From positions 214,083,611-214,147,610 of the forward strand of contig NC_068938.1 of assembly GCF_016801865.2 (NCBI RefSeq): a DNA stretch of 64,000 nt. Reading direction: 5' to 3'. This document shows, piece after piece, positions 25,136-37,760 of this stretch. The position numbers were made by a program, and so were the translations under genes. The number at the start of each line of letters is the position of its first letter. The first letter of the stretch is position 1. The notes below the pieces were generated by a model that searched no databases, was not told the DNA's origin, and saw nothing but the letters and a program-made list of their open reading frames with translations. Source of the DNA: Culex pipiens pallens (lineage: Eukaryota; Arthropoda; Insecta; Diptera; Culicidae).

Positions 25136-26559
25136 CTAAAAAAGCTTCGATCGAGATCCTTTGCCCCCTCCCCTCCCTCCCTGCAATTTCTAATACATTT
25201 TGAAAACCAACCTACCATTTATAGGATCAGAATCAGGAAATAGTTCCAAGTTACTAAAAATCAATGTCCTCAAATCAGTTCCTCGGCAGGTACTTTGGGC
25301 ACCCCAGGGATAGATGATCTTGTGCCGACGCCAAATTATGAGTGCCGCGTCGGAGTCACCAAAGACAGGACGCCCTTGATATTTTCGCCGAATTTTAATG
25401 CCATTGCGACTGCTACTGCTGCTACTGATGATCTCCTCCACCAGAACAGGCTTCTGCCGCTTGCAACGCGCATCCAAGGATATCGGGCCTGGTGTCTGCG
25501 GTCTCGGGCAGACGTCTCTGACGGCCAAGATGAACCACTTTTTTTTTGCGCGAAATTGGGTTAAGCATCCCAGGAAGGCAACTGAAGCGAATTTGTAGTC
25601 AAGGTGAGCATATTTTAAATTTTATGCAACTTAACAAGATTCCTGAATAACTGGTAAAGCTCAAGATCTTCGCAACGACCTTTCTTAATGAAGTCAACTT
25701 GGCGTGTACTAAATGTCCAAATGAAACAATCGTTCCTTTCACTTGGCTCCTGACGTCTTCAGGACTGAATCACCACGCACGCAGGAAAAAGTGAGCGCGT
25801 CTAAGTGGTCCGTGTTCCGTCGCCAGACCGAACCACAGGCGACACATAACCGGCGTCATCGTGGCCGCCAAGACGTGCCCAGAAAGTGATGAAAGGTGGC
25901 GATTTGCCCGGCGTTTTTTTTTGCTACCTTTTTCCTCAAAGTCCACGTCCGTCCAAACTCCGCGGTGTCGTATTTTGCATACAAGTTGTTGCACCGAGAA
26001 ACACTTTCACCTTTTACGAAACACACAAAAGCAGTTTCACCCTTTCTTACCCTGGTTGAATCGAGAGGGTGGGTGGTGCAGCCTGTTGACAGCAGAGCTA
26101 CCTTTTACCGCACAAAAAAAGTGGGAGTGTTGGCAGGAAAGGGTTTCTCGATCAAAGTGACATGAGTTGCAAAAAGGTCGCTCCTAAAGTTAGCCATTAT
26201 TAATTTATTAGTGAGTCAGACAAGGTTGAGCCGGCTTGGTGACTTATATCATCTATATCGAATCGGAGACGTGTGATATAGTGCTAAATTTTTAGTATGG
26301 GCCAAGGAATGCAACTTGCTTGCATTGAAGGTTACTTGAATGAGTGGTAAGCCGTCATCAACTGGTGGGGAAAATCCCATTCTATGAAATGAGAGCCTGT
26401 GGAGAGGTTGATCTTGGTCTGAATTTTCCAATTATTGAATCAACATTGAATTTTTTTTTATTGAACAAAGTTTTATGAAATAACAAAATACGGATATCTT
26501 AAAAGCGTTGTGTAGAAAAAATGGAGTAAATGCACTCATGATAAGTTATAATTGAGTAA
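25136..26559. other. No gene seen; unique GC-rich island 25280-26170
   Basis: Open frames overlap on both strands without family motifs, and there is no splice-consistent exon. 26220-26560 is AT-rich unique DNA. Confidence 0.4.
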
Positions 26560-26814
26560 TTCTACGCCAACTCACACAGCATTTGCTCCGACCCCGCTTC
26601 GATTTGTCCCTGAGCACGAATCCGAGGTCCGTTTTTTGATATCTCGTGACGGAAAGGCTTTACGACCCCTTTCATTTTTGAACATGCGAAAAAATACATG
26701 TTTTTCAATAACTTGCAGCGTAAAATGGTGATGAGATGGAAATTTTGTGTCAAAGGGACTTTTATGTAAAATTTGACGCCCGATTTGATGGCGTACTCGA
26801 AATTCCGAAAAAAA

Positions 26815-26935
26815 CGTATTTTTTTTATCGAAAAAACGTTTTTTTTATCGAAAAAACTATTTTTTTTATCGAAAAAACGTATTTTTTTTTTCGAAAAAAC
26901 GTATTTTTTATCGAAAAAACTATGAAAAAGTATTT
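26815..26935 (+). repeat. Short tandem repeat, about five units of 20-22 bp
   Basis: Units of the form ATCGAAAAAACGTATTTTTT. The matching stretch in the other arm (28060-28110) has far fewer units, so the array grew after the foldback formed or was lost on the other side. Confidence 0.75.
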
Positions 26936-27374
26936 TTTAAATTTTGCCATTTTCCGTTACTCAACTGTAGATTTTTTTGGACTATGTCATTTTAAGGGAA
27001 ATTCAAAGTACATTTCGAATCTACATTAACCAAGAAGAGTATTTTTTTCATTTAGAACAAAAAAATTCGTTTAAAAATGTGTTTTTCCAACTTTGCAGGG
27101 TTATTTTCTAGAGTGTAATAATGTTCTACAAAGTTGTAGAGCAGACAATTACAAAAAAAAAGATATACACACATAAGGGGTTTGCTTTTAATCATCACGA
27201 GCTATCGCTATGTTAAGAAAAAAAGTTTTGAAAAAGTTGATCGACGTTGATCATGGCTGTTAATTGTCACCAGCGACAGACACGAACGACGAAACAACAA
27301 GAAAAACGCAAAAAATAACTTTAAAAAAAATCGTAAAATCGCCGTAACTCGTGATGGTTACAAGCAAACCCCTT

Positions 27375-27821
27375 CCCGGGCAGACGGTAATAACAACATT
27401 CATGCCATTTCAATAACAAATACTGTTAAAATAACAGAAAGTGTTATGGAATCTTCTTGAAAAACCCATTTTTGCTTAAGAGTTAAATAAAAGTTTATGT
27501 TATCATAACAACATTTGTTATTGGTTTGATATTGGGTGAAAGCCAAAAGAAATTTGGAATAACATTTTTTGTTATGGAAGAATAACTACGACTGTTATTA
27601 GGATGATCGGATTAGTTGTTAAAATAACAAAAAATAATAACAAAGATTTGTTCGAAGAATAACTAAAAGTGTTATTAGTCTGTTATTACAATAACAATCC
27701 ATAAACACAAAATTCATAACGACGAATAACAAATCTTGTTATAAATAACATAAAGTGTTATTGGCCTAGTATTTTCAAATAACAAAAAATGTTATTCCTA
27801 AGTTATTTCCGTCTGCTCGGG
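27375..27821. mobile_element. MITE with CCCGGGCAGACGG ends
   Basis: 447 bp; the ends CCCGGGCAGACGGTAATAAC and GTTATTTCCGTCTGCTCGGG are near-perfect inverted copies. The interior is filled with AATAACA and TGTTATT motifs. It lies within the loop of the foldback at 26560-28319. Confidence 0.8.
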
Positions 27822-28319
27822 TTATGTTAACATAATAAAATTTTGTTATTGTCAGCTCTACAACTTTGTAGAACATTGTTACACTCTAGAAAATAACCCT
27901 GCAAAGTTAGAAAAAGCACGAAAATTTAAAATGAAAATTTTTGCTCTTAATGAAAACATTACTCTTCTGGGATAATGCAGATTCAAAAAGTATTTTAAAT
28001 TTATCTTTAAATGAAATGCTTCAAAAAAAATTTAACAGTTGAGTAACGAAAAATGGCAAAGTTATTAAAACTTTTTTTGTGTTTTTTTCGATGTAATTTA
28101 CGTTTTTTTTTTCGGAATTTTGAGTACGCCATCAAATCGGGCACAAAAGTCTCTTTGACAACAAATTTCCATCTCATCACCATTTTAGGCTGAAAATTAT
28201 TGAAAAACATGTATTATTTCGCACGAGATTTAATAAAACGGAGCTCGGATTCGTGATCATGGACAAAAGTAACCCTTTACCACAATGTCGGGGCAACTGC
28301 TGCGTGAGTTGGCGGAGAA

Positions 28320-30063
28320 TGACCCAAGACGTTTTTCTTTGTTTTCGAGTATGCCTCTTATATCGATCGTATTTTCAAGGACACAAATGGCTAAATACAA
28401 TTTCACTATACCATAAATATTTGTTCACAGTCAGTTATTACCCAACTTAATCAACAATTTGCTATAAAATTCCCACCTTCATCAATCCAATCAACTAAAC
28501 ATCCAATTTCACACATTATTGACTCATCGCGCAAAACACACACCTTTTGCACATTGCATTGGGATCGTCACCCCAATCGCAATTAATTAGTGGCACACCG
28601 TGCCCTAACCACATTCATTACCCGCTCCCATCATCGCCATCATCGTCGTCGTCGTCTTCACCACTTAACCCCAACCCCAAACCGACATTGGCATGTGACT
28701 TTTTGCCGATGCACCGCCAGGGCGCGATCGATAGCTCTAAAGGTAACAATCTGTTAATTTGTCATGATCGCGTTACACCAAAGTCTCGGTTCCCTGCTGA
28801 TGCGCCATTATACGGTAGATCACTTCTTCAACTCCGCGGCTAACTATATGTCAAGTTCGTGAGGTTTATCCTTCGCGCCGGTGCGGCTTACGAAATGTAC
28901 CGTTTGAAGGCGCATCGATCGATCACGACCTGGACCACGTCGTCGCCGGAGCGGAGCGCGGTGTAATAGCGGTAATTTCACACAAGTTTGATTATTGATT
29001 ATCATCACCGGTGGGTGACGTGTCCGTGCCCAGAAATTTGCAACACTTTGACCTTTCGACAATGGCAAAAAGTTGCTAACGCAAAATTTGCCACCGAACT
29101 CGGTTGATTGGAAGGCTTCAAGGATACTCCTTGAATGGGTAGCTAAAAAAAAAGTTCAAGCTATAAATCGGCTTTTGAGCTTCCTTGTCAATTGTTCGCC
29201 AGCCGAAAAAATGCCACAAGGAAGTGTTTTGTGGCGATCGAATCGCTCGCCGAACCATTAGAAGGCACACATACCTTTCGATCGTCATGCACACCAGAAT
29301 TAATTAAATTCAGGTGATTGCCGCTACAGCTACTACTGCTGCCGACTACCGCGACGACTTATGTTCCTTTTACAATCCTTTCCCAAACCAGTTCAACTAG
29401 TTCATGTGGTGTACTTAACCGCTGTGACCAGCTCTAGACAGAACTTCTACTTAGAGCGATAGTCGACGGCGTCGTCGTACACACTCACATTGCAGGAGAC
29501 TAGAAGAACCGGTACATTCTATTCAACCTGGTCGCAGAAGCTCTTAGTGGCAGCAATTAAGTCGTGCCGTCGTCGTCGTCGTCCGATGTTATAACTGTTT
29601 AACGCCCGACCCGGCTTGGCATTAATATTCCACACACTTTTTACCTCTATATCTACAAGCAGCCAGCGGTCGTCGTAGAGTGATTCTTGACATGCCAGGG
29701 TAAATATAGCTGTAGATTGTAGCGTGCTGTCACTTTGAATAGGCGTAGAATACTGATGGTGCGGACCAGTAAATCTTTGGAATTATGATGCTTTTTGCGC
29801 GTTTTCATTGGCGCGACGCGAATGGTCCGGAAATTGAGCGTTGCGTTGATGGCTTAATGTGGCGGTCCCGTTTGCTGAGGCAAAAATAGCTGAGTTATTG
29901 AAGGCAAATATGTTTGGCAAATAACACAGATCAACATTTTGAAAGTCAATATCAATAACTGCTGATTATTCGTTATCACGGGTCCCCCACAGACCGTTAT
30001 TATGAAGAAAAAATTTCCACCCAAACCAATGATTGGACATGGTTCCTGGGACCATTCTGCACC
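28320..30063. other. No gene seen; GC-rich unique island 28540-29900
   Basis: It includes (TCG)n-like runs near 28640 and 29570 and several GATCGAT sites. There are short open frames on both strands without motifs. It may be conserved non-coding or regulatory DNA; that cannot be tested from one sequence. Confidence 0.4.
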
Positions 30064-30947
30064 TCTGGGCCGAGTTTCAAAATATTTGCCGGCAGAAATT
30101 TCGAATACGGTCAGTTTTAGTGTTTTGAGTAGAAATTAAGGGGAAATCGCATGTAAAATGCGTAGGAAAAGATCAAAGTTTCAATGTTTTAACTCCGAAA
30201 CATTACTGGTCATGGTTTTAAATTGTACTAAAATGTAGCAGAATGATATAAAAACGATTTACAGCACTGACTTAGCCGGATTAAGCCTAAGTCAAGTGAC
30301 TTAAGTTATTATTTACAAGTTTATACCTTAATATTTAAAAAAAACTCCTACATCAAGGAATTTTCAGTCAAAGAAAACTAGATTGCCCAAAAATAACTTA
30401 AAATGGGGTGACTTTGAGCCAAGGGGTGACATTGTACCACCAAATGCATAAAGATTGCTTTATAAGCTTGAATATTATGATAATTTATTTATTTGTAGAC
30501 GGATTAATTTGGTCTATTTATGCTTCCACAAAGCAATTTGATGATATTGCTACGCAAATCTGCTTAATCTTTTTTTTTGTCACCCCTTGGCTCAAAGTCA
30601 CCCCATTTTATGTTATTTTTGGGCAATCTAGTTTTCTTTGACTGAAAATTCCTTGATGAAGGAGTTTTTTTTTAAATATTAAGGTATAAACTTGTAAATA
30701 ATAACTTAAGTCACTTGACTTAGGCTTAATCCGGCTAAGTCAATGCTGTAAATCGTTTTTATATCATTCTGCTACATGTTAGTACAATTTAAAACCATGA
30801 CCAGTAATGTTTCGGAGTTAAAACATTGAAACTTTGATCTTTTCCTACGCATTTTACATGCGATTTCCCCTTAATTTCTACTCAAAACACTAAAACTGAC
30901 CGTATTCGAAATTTCTGCCGGCAAATATTTTGAAACTTGGTTCAGGA
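30064..30947. mobile_element. Foldback element with about 367-bp arms
   Basis: The arms 30064-30430 and 30579-30947 are nearly perfect inverse copies (for example TTTGCCGGCAGAAATTTCGA and AAGTCAAGTGACTTAAGTTA), separated by a 148-bp spacer. No clear target duplication is visible. An open frame across the spacer is made of arm sequence and is not a gene. Confidence 0.85.
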
Positions 30948-33900
30948 AATGTTACTTTAAGGTGCACCTTTTTTGGTTATCTTTAGTCATTATTTCGTTC
31001 CTTTTATATGTATTTGAAACTGGTACATCAAGGAAAAACTCAAAAACACGGAAGTAGAACTTTATTTTATGGTTAAAAATGGGGTCTTTTACAAAATTTG
31101 CCATAAAACATGTAATATAGTTGTTTGGAAAAAAAAATTAAAATAAAACGAAAAAAGGTTTTTATTTACAAACCACTTGAAAACGCTTTCGCTCCAACTT
31201 GGTGTCTATGGAAGAAAAGTGGGAAATTGTCCGCTCATTCGAATGGTAATGGCAAAATTTGATTCAAAGGGTGTATTCAGCCTGATTTTCGAAGAAAATT
31301 TGATTTTTGGCTGTTTTTTGATCGAAAATGATAGTTTTGGCTTTTGGAAAAAATTTCATTGAAAAGAGCGCACGATTTTCGTTAAAACACACTTTCGATC
31401 GATTTTTTGAACATCTGCTTCGAAAGATATGATTTTTCCAATTTAAACGTTATTACCAATAATTTAAAACTAAAAGAATTCCTAAAATTCAAATACCATT
31501 GTGAATTACTAAACTGAGTGCACAGGAAATGTTGATTTGAGTAGGACAAACGATCCAGCAAGTTTTATTAAGATCGGAGATGGTCCGGATTTTGAGTGGT
31601 CGATTTCGCGTGGAAACCGTCTATTCTCAAATTTTATGATTTTGGAATGTGGGAATTTAATGGTCGGAAATATCCTATAGAAATAGATAATTTTCACAAA
31701 ACTACGTATTTAAAAACATTTTATTGATTGGTTTCTTAAAATCTGAGTGCTTTTTAAAATACGTAGTTTTGCGATTTATTTTTATTTTTTTTTAATCTGC
31801 TTAACAATCTAGTTTTGATTACCCGAAGGTTTGTGTTGGACAAAAAAAGTATAAAAATAAAATCACTTTTTTATTGAATTCTATAAAAAATTCCCGATCA
31901 TTTGATACCAACAGACATAAAATTTGAGCATTTAAAAATAAATGTGAAAATTTTGAGTATTTTCGAAAAAGAAATGCTATTACTGTCGAAATTCACGATC
32001 ATTTGATACCCATATCACAAAAACATAATATTTGTGTATTTGGGGGGAGCTACCAATTCTTTACAAGGACTCTGGGCCAAATATGAGCAAAATCAGTCAA
32101 CATTTACTCGAAGGTGAACTTTGTATGAGAAAAAATCTAAAAACTGCTCTACTTCCAACCAAATATTCCCAATAGTGAGTTTCTTATTGAAAATTTTGTA
32201 GAACGTACCAACATACTCTAAAAATCGATCCTGGAAAGTTATTGGCGATTTAAAAAAGTCATTTTTACATGAAAAATTATTTTTCGCTAATTTTAGGCTG
32301 GGATATCAATGAGTTAATCTCAACCAATTTCGCTCAAAATTGACACAGATGCTTAAAATAAACCAAAAAACCGTTTTCCACTTGTGGAGCAGAGGGTCAT
32401 TTTTCTGGGCACCCTATTGTCCATGCTTCTATGCAGAAATCGTTCTAATAGACAGCTTAGTTCACTCTTTTGGAAAAATAGCATTTCAAATTTTGGGTAC
32501 AGATGCTATGAAATAATTCCACTTAGCTTTACTCACGGTACATCCGTTATTTGAGATGTGCTTCAAATAACATATTTGCTAGCGTTATTTTAACTAAATA
32601 TTAGAAACACGAAATAACTATAACAATGGATGTCACAATCCAACGCGTGACTTTCGAAGCTAGTTTATCAAAGTCCTCCAAAAAAACCATTAATCGAAAG
32701 GATGGTCGTTATCACGTAGAAGACAATCACGTCCAAAATCGAGTCGAAGCATTTCACCCTATCTGCCGTCGAAGACAGTTAAATTTTATAGCTAATTTTC
32801 CAACCCATCGCATCGCACCATTTTACGACCCGCACGCGGAAGGTGCCCAAATGTGATTGTTCAATTACTTCACCTGTCCTCCGTACGTTGTGACGTGTGG
32901 TTTGTTTACGTTTACCGAAGCGTGCTTCAAGATCTGATTTCAACGGTTGACGGATCCGTCGCTGCGGTAGGACTTTCTCGCGGCAGAGTGATTGTCGTCA
33001 TGTTTTGCTCATTATTTTCAGCTCCACAATCGACGACCGTGCACTTGATTGGAGCGTCGTGCAAACAAATGAACAGTCCGAACAACGCCAGCATGAAGAC
33101 AGTGAGCGATTGAATCTTGGGACTGCCACGGAATGTCTAATGACCGTTCGTCAGGCGTCGTTTCAATGGAAGCCCTCTCACCGCGGATGTGAGCGGAAAA
33201 CTGAATTACCAAGTACGGACTGAGCTCATCAGGTCGCTGAACCTTGCCAGGGGAACGTTAGAAAAGTGGTTGGATTTTGAGTTGAGGAATTAGCAGCGTT
33301 AGAACAAGCAAATAGCAAATTGTGTGATTGGGTTATTAGAGGGTACAAAATCCCGCAGAATCGCTCGCATGAACTACGAGAGCAACCTCGAAGTCTACAG
33401 GGTGTGGCCCGTAAAAAGGGAAAGTTATTTACGACTCTAGTTCTTTTTTATATTAATTCCTCATCCACACGCGCGTTGCAAAATTATGAAGTAATACACG
33501 CTGCTGGAAACCTGTTAATAAATAATAAAAATATTGATTTTACGAGGTTTTGTTTACGCACACAACAGCCGCTGGAGTTGGAGATCGAGGGAACGCACCT
33601 GTGTGTCGGAAATGTCACCGAAAACGATTTTTCTGCTGTAACTTATGTGGGGAGGAGAAGCTAATTTATCACCTGGGTAGGGTAGCTGGGCTGCCTCGAT
33701 GACGGGATGGAGACCATTAACAGCGCAGAGATACGTAACCTCTGATGGGATCCGTGCGTTATCAGTAGGTCTCGAACCGGTTTCGTGGAGCCCTGTGAGT
33801 GGGCCAGCTACTGCTGTTGAGTTCCGGTTTTGAGTGGTATCTAAACTCATTCGACTACCTATTTTATAGTCTCTAAGATTAAACCTCAACGTTAGAAAAC

Positions 33901-34528
33901 ATCCAAACACATTTACAAGAATCAGGAATTTTCAACCCAACCAGAGCTACAAATATTTCGCAGAAATGAATTATTCCCGCAACCGTGACCAAATTCCACA
34001 TTCCACACTCGAATCACACGACGGCTGCTGGTAGCCAGAATCGCCATCACATTCCTGGAATTAACCCACACTACAGTTCGAGAGACTGCTGAAGCCGGTG
34101 ACTTAAGAACGGACGACGAAATGCAGCTGCGCGCAGCCAAGAATGATTGGTCGTCGTCACTCCGAGAGTGCTGTGCAACCCCCACCGACCGCCGCCGTGC
34201 TAACAAATCGGCATTATCATAAATATTACAACCATGCCACCAATTGTAAACATGCACCAACAACAACCGTTCTGTGCGGGCACCGCGCACCAACTCCTTA
34301 CTCTTGGAGTGCTGCGCAGAAAAAGACAGGCAGGTTTTTTGTCGATGGGTTGACTTGAGCTTGAGGTTGCCTGACTTATTTCCAGTTCATTTGCGTCACT
34401 TTGTGGTTACAGTTACCTGAGAGCCGTTGCCCATGAATAGTTTTGGTTTCAATAATTGATTTTTTGATTTGCGTTTAAGGCTTATTTCGAGAAATAGTTT
34501 TTTTTATACATGTCATAACTATTATTAT
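30948..34528. other. No gene seen; AT-rich part then unique island
   Basis: 31700-31772 is a short hairpin (AAAACTACGTATTTAAAA and inverse). 31860-32020 has two GATCATTTGATACC motifs as in 50449-51700. 32045-32430 matches sequence flanking the composite at 35100-37270. 32620-34400 is GC-richer unique DNA; the 76-codon ATG frame at 32626-32856 shows no motif. Confidence 0.4.
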
Positions 34529-34560
34529 TTAAGAGCGAGTCCACTAACATAAGTAATATT
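34529..34560. mobile_element. End fragment of the TTAA foldback family
   Basis: TTAAGAGCGAGTCCACTA repeats the TTAA plus terminal sequence of the 5372-7316 element. No partner end was seen. Confidence 0.45.
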
Positions 34561-35543
34561 TGAAATAGTCCTATATACATAAAAATTCCAGTAGTTTAAA
34601 AACAAAAAAAAAAAAACCTCAATCAGCATTTGGATAAAAAAGAGCCTCCAATATTATCGGATAGCGAAATTTTACCATACGGATTAGAAAATCTCTTCTC
34701 AAGATATAGCCAAACCACAACAGATTATTAAACATTTATAAAGTATTTATATCAAAATCGAGATTTTGTAACAATAGGGTTATCAAAAAACTAACCTAAT
34801 CCACCTTTGTGGTTGGTACCTTCCTCATTCTTAACCAAAAATAGAGCTCAAGAAAAAATTAGGTATTTTTTATCAATTTTTTTTAACTTTTTGTAAACCA
34901 GTAAGTAGAAATCTAGGTTTTTGATATGCAGTCTAACTGAGGGTAGACCTAAAAAAAATTTATTAATTGAGTAGCCATAACTCAGTCAGGATTGCCAGAG
35001 TCTTCAAGTTCAAGCTCGTTTGGAAGATTTTTCGAGTACTTATTCAACGATAGATCGGATGATGCATCCGGACTTGGGTTTCCAAAACTTCGCTCCACAG
35101 GTTGAATATTGATTCCTGGGTTTTGTTATGCCTCCAAGCCAAATATGAGCAAAATTTAACAACATTTAACTATTCATACTCGAGGGTGGAATTTGTATGT
35201 GAAAAATCGGAAAAATGAAAGGTGATACAGTCCAGACTCGATTATCCGAAGGCCTTGGCAAAATTTCAGTTCGGATAAGCGAATCACGAAAAAAATATTT
35301 TTTTACGTTGTCTTATTTTTGATTGTTGAGGATAAGTATGGCCCCTAAACTACCCTAAAGTGATTTAGATTTTTTTTAAATCCATGATGGCGTCCAAAAT
35401 GACGGTTTGTCTAAAATTGGGTCGCCGAAATTAAATTTCATGTTAAAAGTAAGAAAATAAAAAAAAAACTAACTTAATCCACCTATGCGGTTGATGCCTT
35501 CCTCACTTTTTACCAACAATGGGTAATATGAGTGGTTTGAACA

Positions 35544-36510
35544 CATATTTCTTAAGTGGACATATCTCGAGACGGGGCTGCCAGATCTTCAATGTTTTGG
35601 ACTCGTTGGAAAGGTCTCTCGATTATCTAACCAACGATGGGTCGGGTGATGGATCCGGACATCGTTTGCATACATTCAATTGAGATCCTGCTTCCAAAAA
35701 GTACATAAATATTACTTAAGTGGCCATATCTCGAGACAGGGTTGCCAGATCTTCAATGTTTTGGACTCGTTGGAAAGGTTTTTTGATAACCTAACCAACG
35801 ATGGGTCGGATGGTGGATCCGGACATAGTTTACATACATTTAAGTGAGATCCGGCTTCCAAAAAGTACATAAATATTACTTAAGTGGCCATATCTCGAAA
35901 CAGGGTTGCCAGATCTTCAATGTTTTGAACTCGTTGGAAAGGTATTTCGATAACCTAACAAACGATGGATCGGATGGTGGATCCCGACATAGTTTACATA
36001 CATTTAAGTGGGATCCGGCTTCAAAAAAGTGCATCAATATCACTTAAGTGGACATATCTCGAGACAGGGTTGCCAGATCTTCAGTGTTTTGAACTCGTTG
36101 GAAAGGGTTTTTGATTACCTAACCAAGGATGGGTCGGATGGTGGATCTGGACATAGTTTACATACATTTAAGTGAGATCCTGCTTCCAAAAAGTACAAAA
36201 ATATTACTTAAGTGGACATTTCTCGAGACAGGGTTGCCAGATCTTCAATGTTTTGGACTCGTTGGAAAGGTCTCTCGATTACCTAACCAACAATTGGTCA
36301 GATGATGGATCCGGACATCGTTTACATACATTTAAGTGGGATCCGGCTTCAAAAAAGTGCATCAATATCACTTAAGTGGACATATCTCGAGACAGGGTTG
36401 CCAGATCTTCAGTGTTTTGGATTCGTTGGAAAGGTTTTTCGATTACCTAACCAACGATGGGTCGGATGGTGGATCCGGACATAGTTTACATACATTTAAG
36501 TGAGATCCGG
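35544..36510 (+). repeat. Tandem array, six units of exactly 164 bp
   Basis: CATATCTCGAGAC-like start points stand at 35561, 35725, 35889, 36053, 36217 and 36381, each 164 bp apart, with no net length change. Units share CAGGGTTGCCAGATCTTCA and GGATCCGGACATAGTTTACA and differ by scattered substitutions. The short frames inside are by-products. Confidence 0.93.
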
Positions 36511-36671
36511 ATAAATGTGAAAACACATTTTTATATATAACTTTTGAACTACTTATCGAAACTTCAAACAATTCAATAGCGATGTATGGGACCCTAAACC
36601 AAGTCGAATGCAACCGGTTTGATCAAAATCAGTCCAGCCAGTGCTGAGAAAACTTGGCAAGAATTTTGAAC

Positions 36672-36683
<12 letters not shown>

Positions 36684-36706
<23 letters not shown>

Positions 36707-36708
36707 CA
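36684..36708 (+). repeat. (AC)n microsatellite
   Basis: About twelve AC dinucleotides preceded by CATA tetramers. Confidence 0.95.
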
Positions 36709-37760
36709 GACATTTGTTCAGTTTTCGATTCTGAGTCGATAGGTATACATGAATATAGGTCTACGAGCTGTATTTCAAAAGTTCATTTTTCGAGCAGGAT
36801 TATAGCCTTACCTCAGTGAGGAAGGCAAAAACACGATTTTGTTTGGTTCGTGATTCGATTATCTGAAGTCCCATACAAACCTTCGGATGGTCGAGTCTGG
36901 ACTGTACTAATCTTTCAACGATTTTATCAGCAGGTGGTGCTGTTTCTATTCAAATACTGACAAAAGTTAAGTTCTCGTAGAAAATTTTATGCTCTACAAT
37001 TTTGTGCAAAATTGTATGATAGTAATTTTTCAACAGCTTCGACCTGGGGCATCAATGAGTTAATTTTTACCAAATTTGCTCAAAATTGGCACACATGCTT
37101 AAAATTTTGATTTGATTTAATAACCAGCAGGGCCACAAGGATTACCTATGTAGCGGTTACCTAGAATTAAAGTAACTCAGACTTAAAGGGAGCATTTTCA
37201 AATTACTGCCGTAAGCACACATGCTTAAAATAACCATGCTAGTGGAGCAGGATGTATTTTTTTCTGGGCACCCTAATCCGGATGTAGTTTCAATATAGAG
37301 TACATAAGGGGTCACAACATGCGACAGGGTTGCCAAATATTGAAGTTTTCCGACTCATTTGGAAGGCCAGAAGTAAACTCGAAAATTATTTTACTATGCA
37401 TCGTTGGATAGGTAACTGTTTTTATGGATAGGTAACTGAAGGACTTCTCCAAAGACAATATTCGAAGATCTATCGACCCTGTCTCAAGTTATGTTCACTT
37501 GAGGGATATTAACCTAACCAACCCATCGTTGGATAGGTAATCGAAATGCCTTCAACACGAGTCTATAATTTCGAACATCTGGCTACCCTGTTTCATGTTA
37601 TGACCACTTAAGAAACAATTATATACTTTTTAAGAAGCCGGACCTCACTTATCTGTATGACAACTTTGTCCGAATCCATATTCCGTCGTTGGAAAGATCT
37701 TCCGAACGAGTCTAAAAATTTTAAGTTCTGACAAATCCGTCTCAAGTCATACATTTACAA

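Larger units (their letters stand above)
26560..28319. mobile_element. Foldback element of 1.76 kb with a nested MITE
   Basis: The outer inverted ends share GCCAACTCAC(A/G)CAGCA. Arms correspond through CACGAATCCGAG, CATGTTTTTCAATAA and GATGGCGTACTC, down to GCAGGGTTATTTTCTAGAGT at 27096 and its inverse ending at 27903. The centre holds a smaller GGGGTTTG...CAAACCCC hairpin and a 447-bp MITE. No coding sequence is present. Confidence 0.75.
35228..36904. mobile_element. TA-flanked inverted-repeat element carrying inner repeats
   Basis: The ends CAGTCCAGACTCGATTATCC and the inverse of CAGTCCAGACTCGACCATCC match at most positions, with TA at 35226-35227 and 36905-36906. TA duplication and such ends suggest a Tc1/mariner-type MITE, enlarged by later insertions. 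No transposase is present. Confidence 0.75.
34790..37760. mobile_element. Multi-layer nested repeat composite
   Basis: Outer layer: sequence related to 32045-32430, seen at 35100-35225 and continued at 36907-37275, split by a TA-flanked element. Second layer: that element (35228-36904). Third layer: a unit with CTTCCTCACT ends (about 35470-36830) that carries the 164-bp array. 34970-35090 and, inverted and diverged, 37310-37750 are further single units of the 164-bp family. Confidence 0.6.

Noticed and set aside
30408..30641. 77-codon open frame across the 30-kb foldback loop
   Set aside because: Its two ends are inverted-arm sequence; it is a by-product of the palindrome.
32626..32856. 76-codon ATG open frame
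   Set aside because: No recognisable domain, no Kozak-like or splice context, and length within chance expectation.
35544..36510. Regular repeats considered as a CRISPR-like array
   Set aside because: The units are contiguous 164-bp tandem copies without spacers, in a eukaryotic transposon context.
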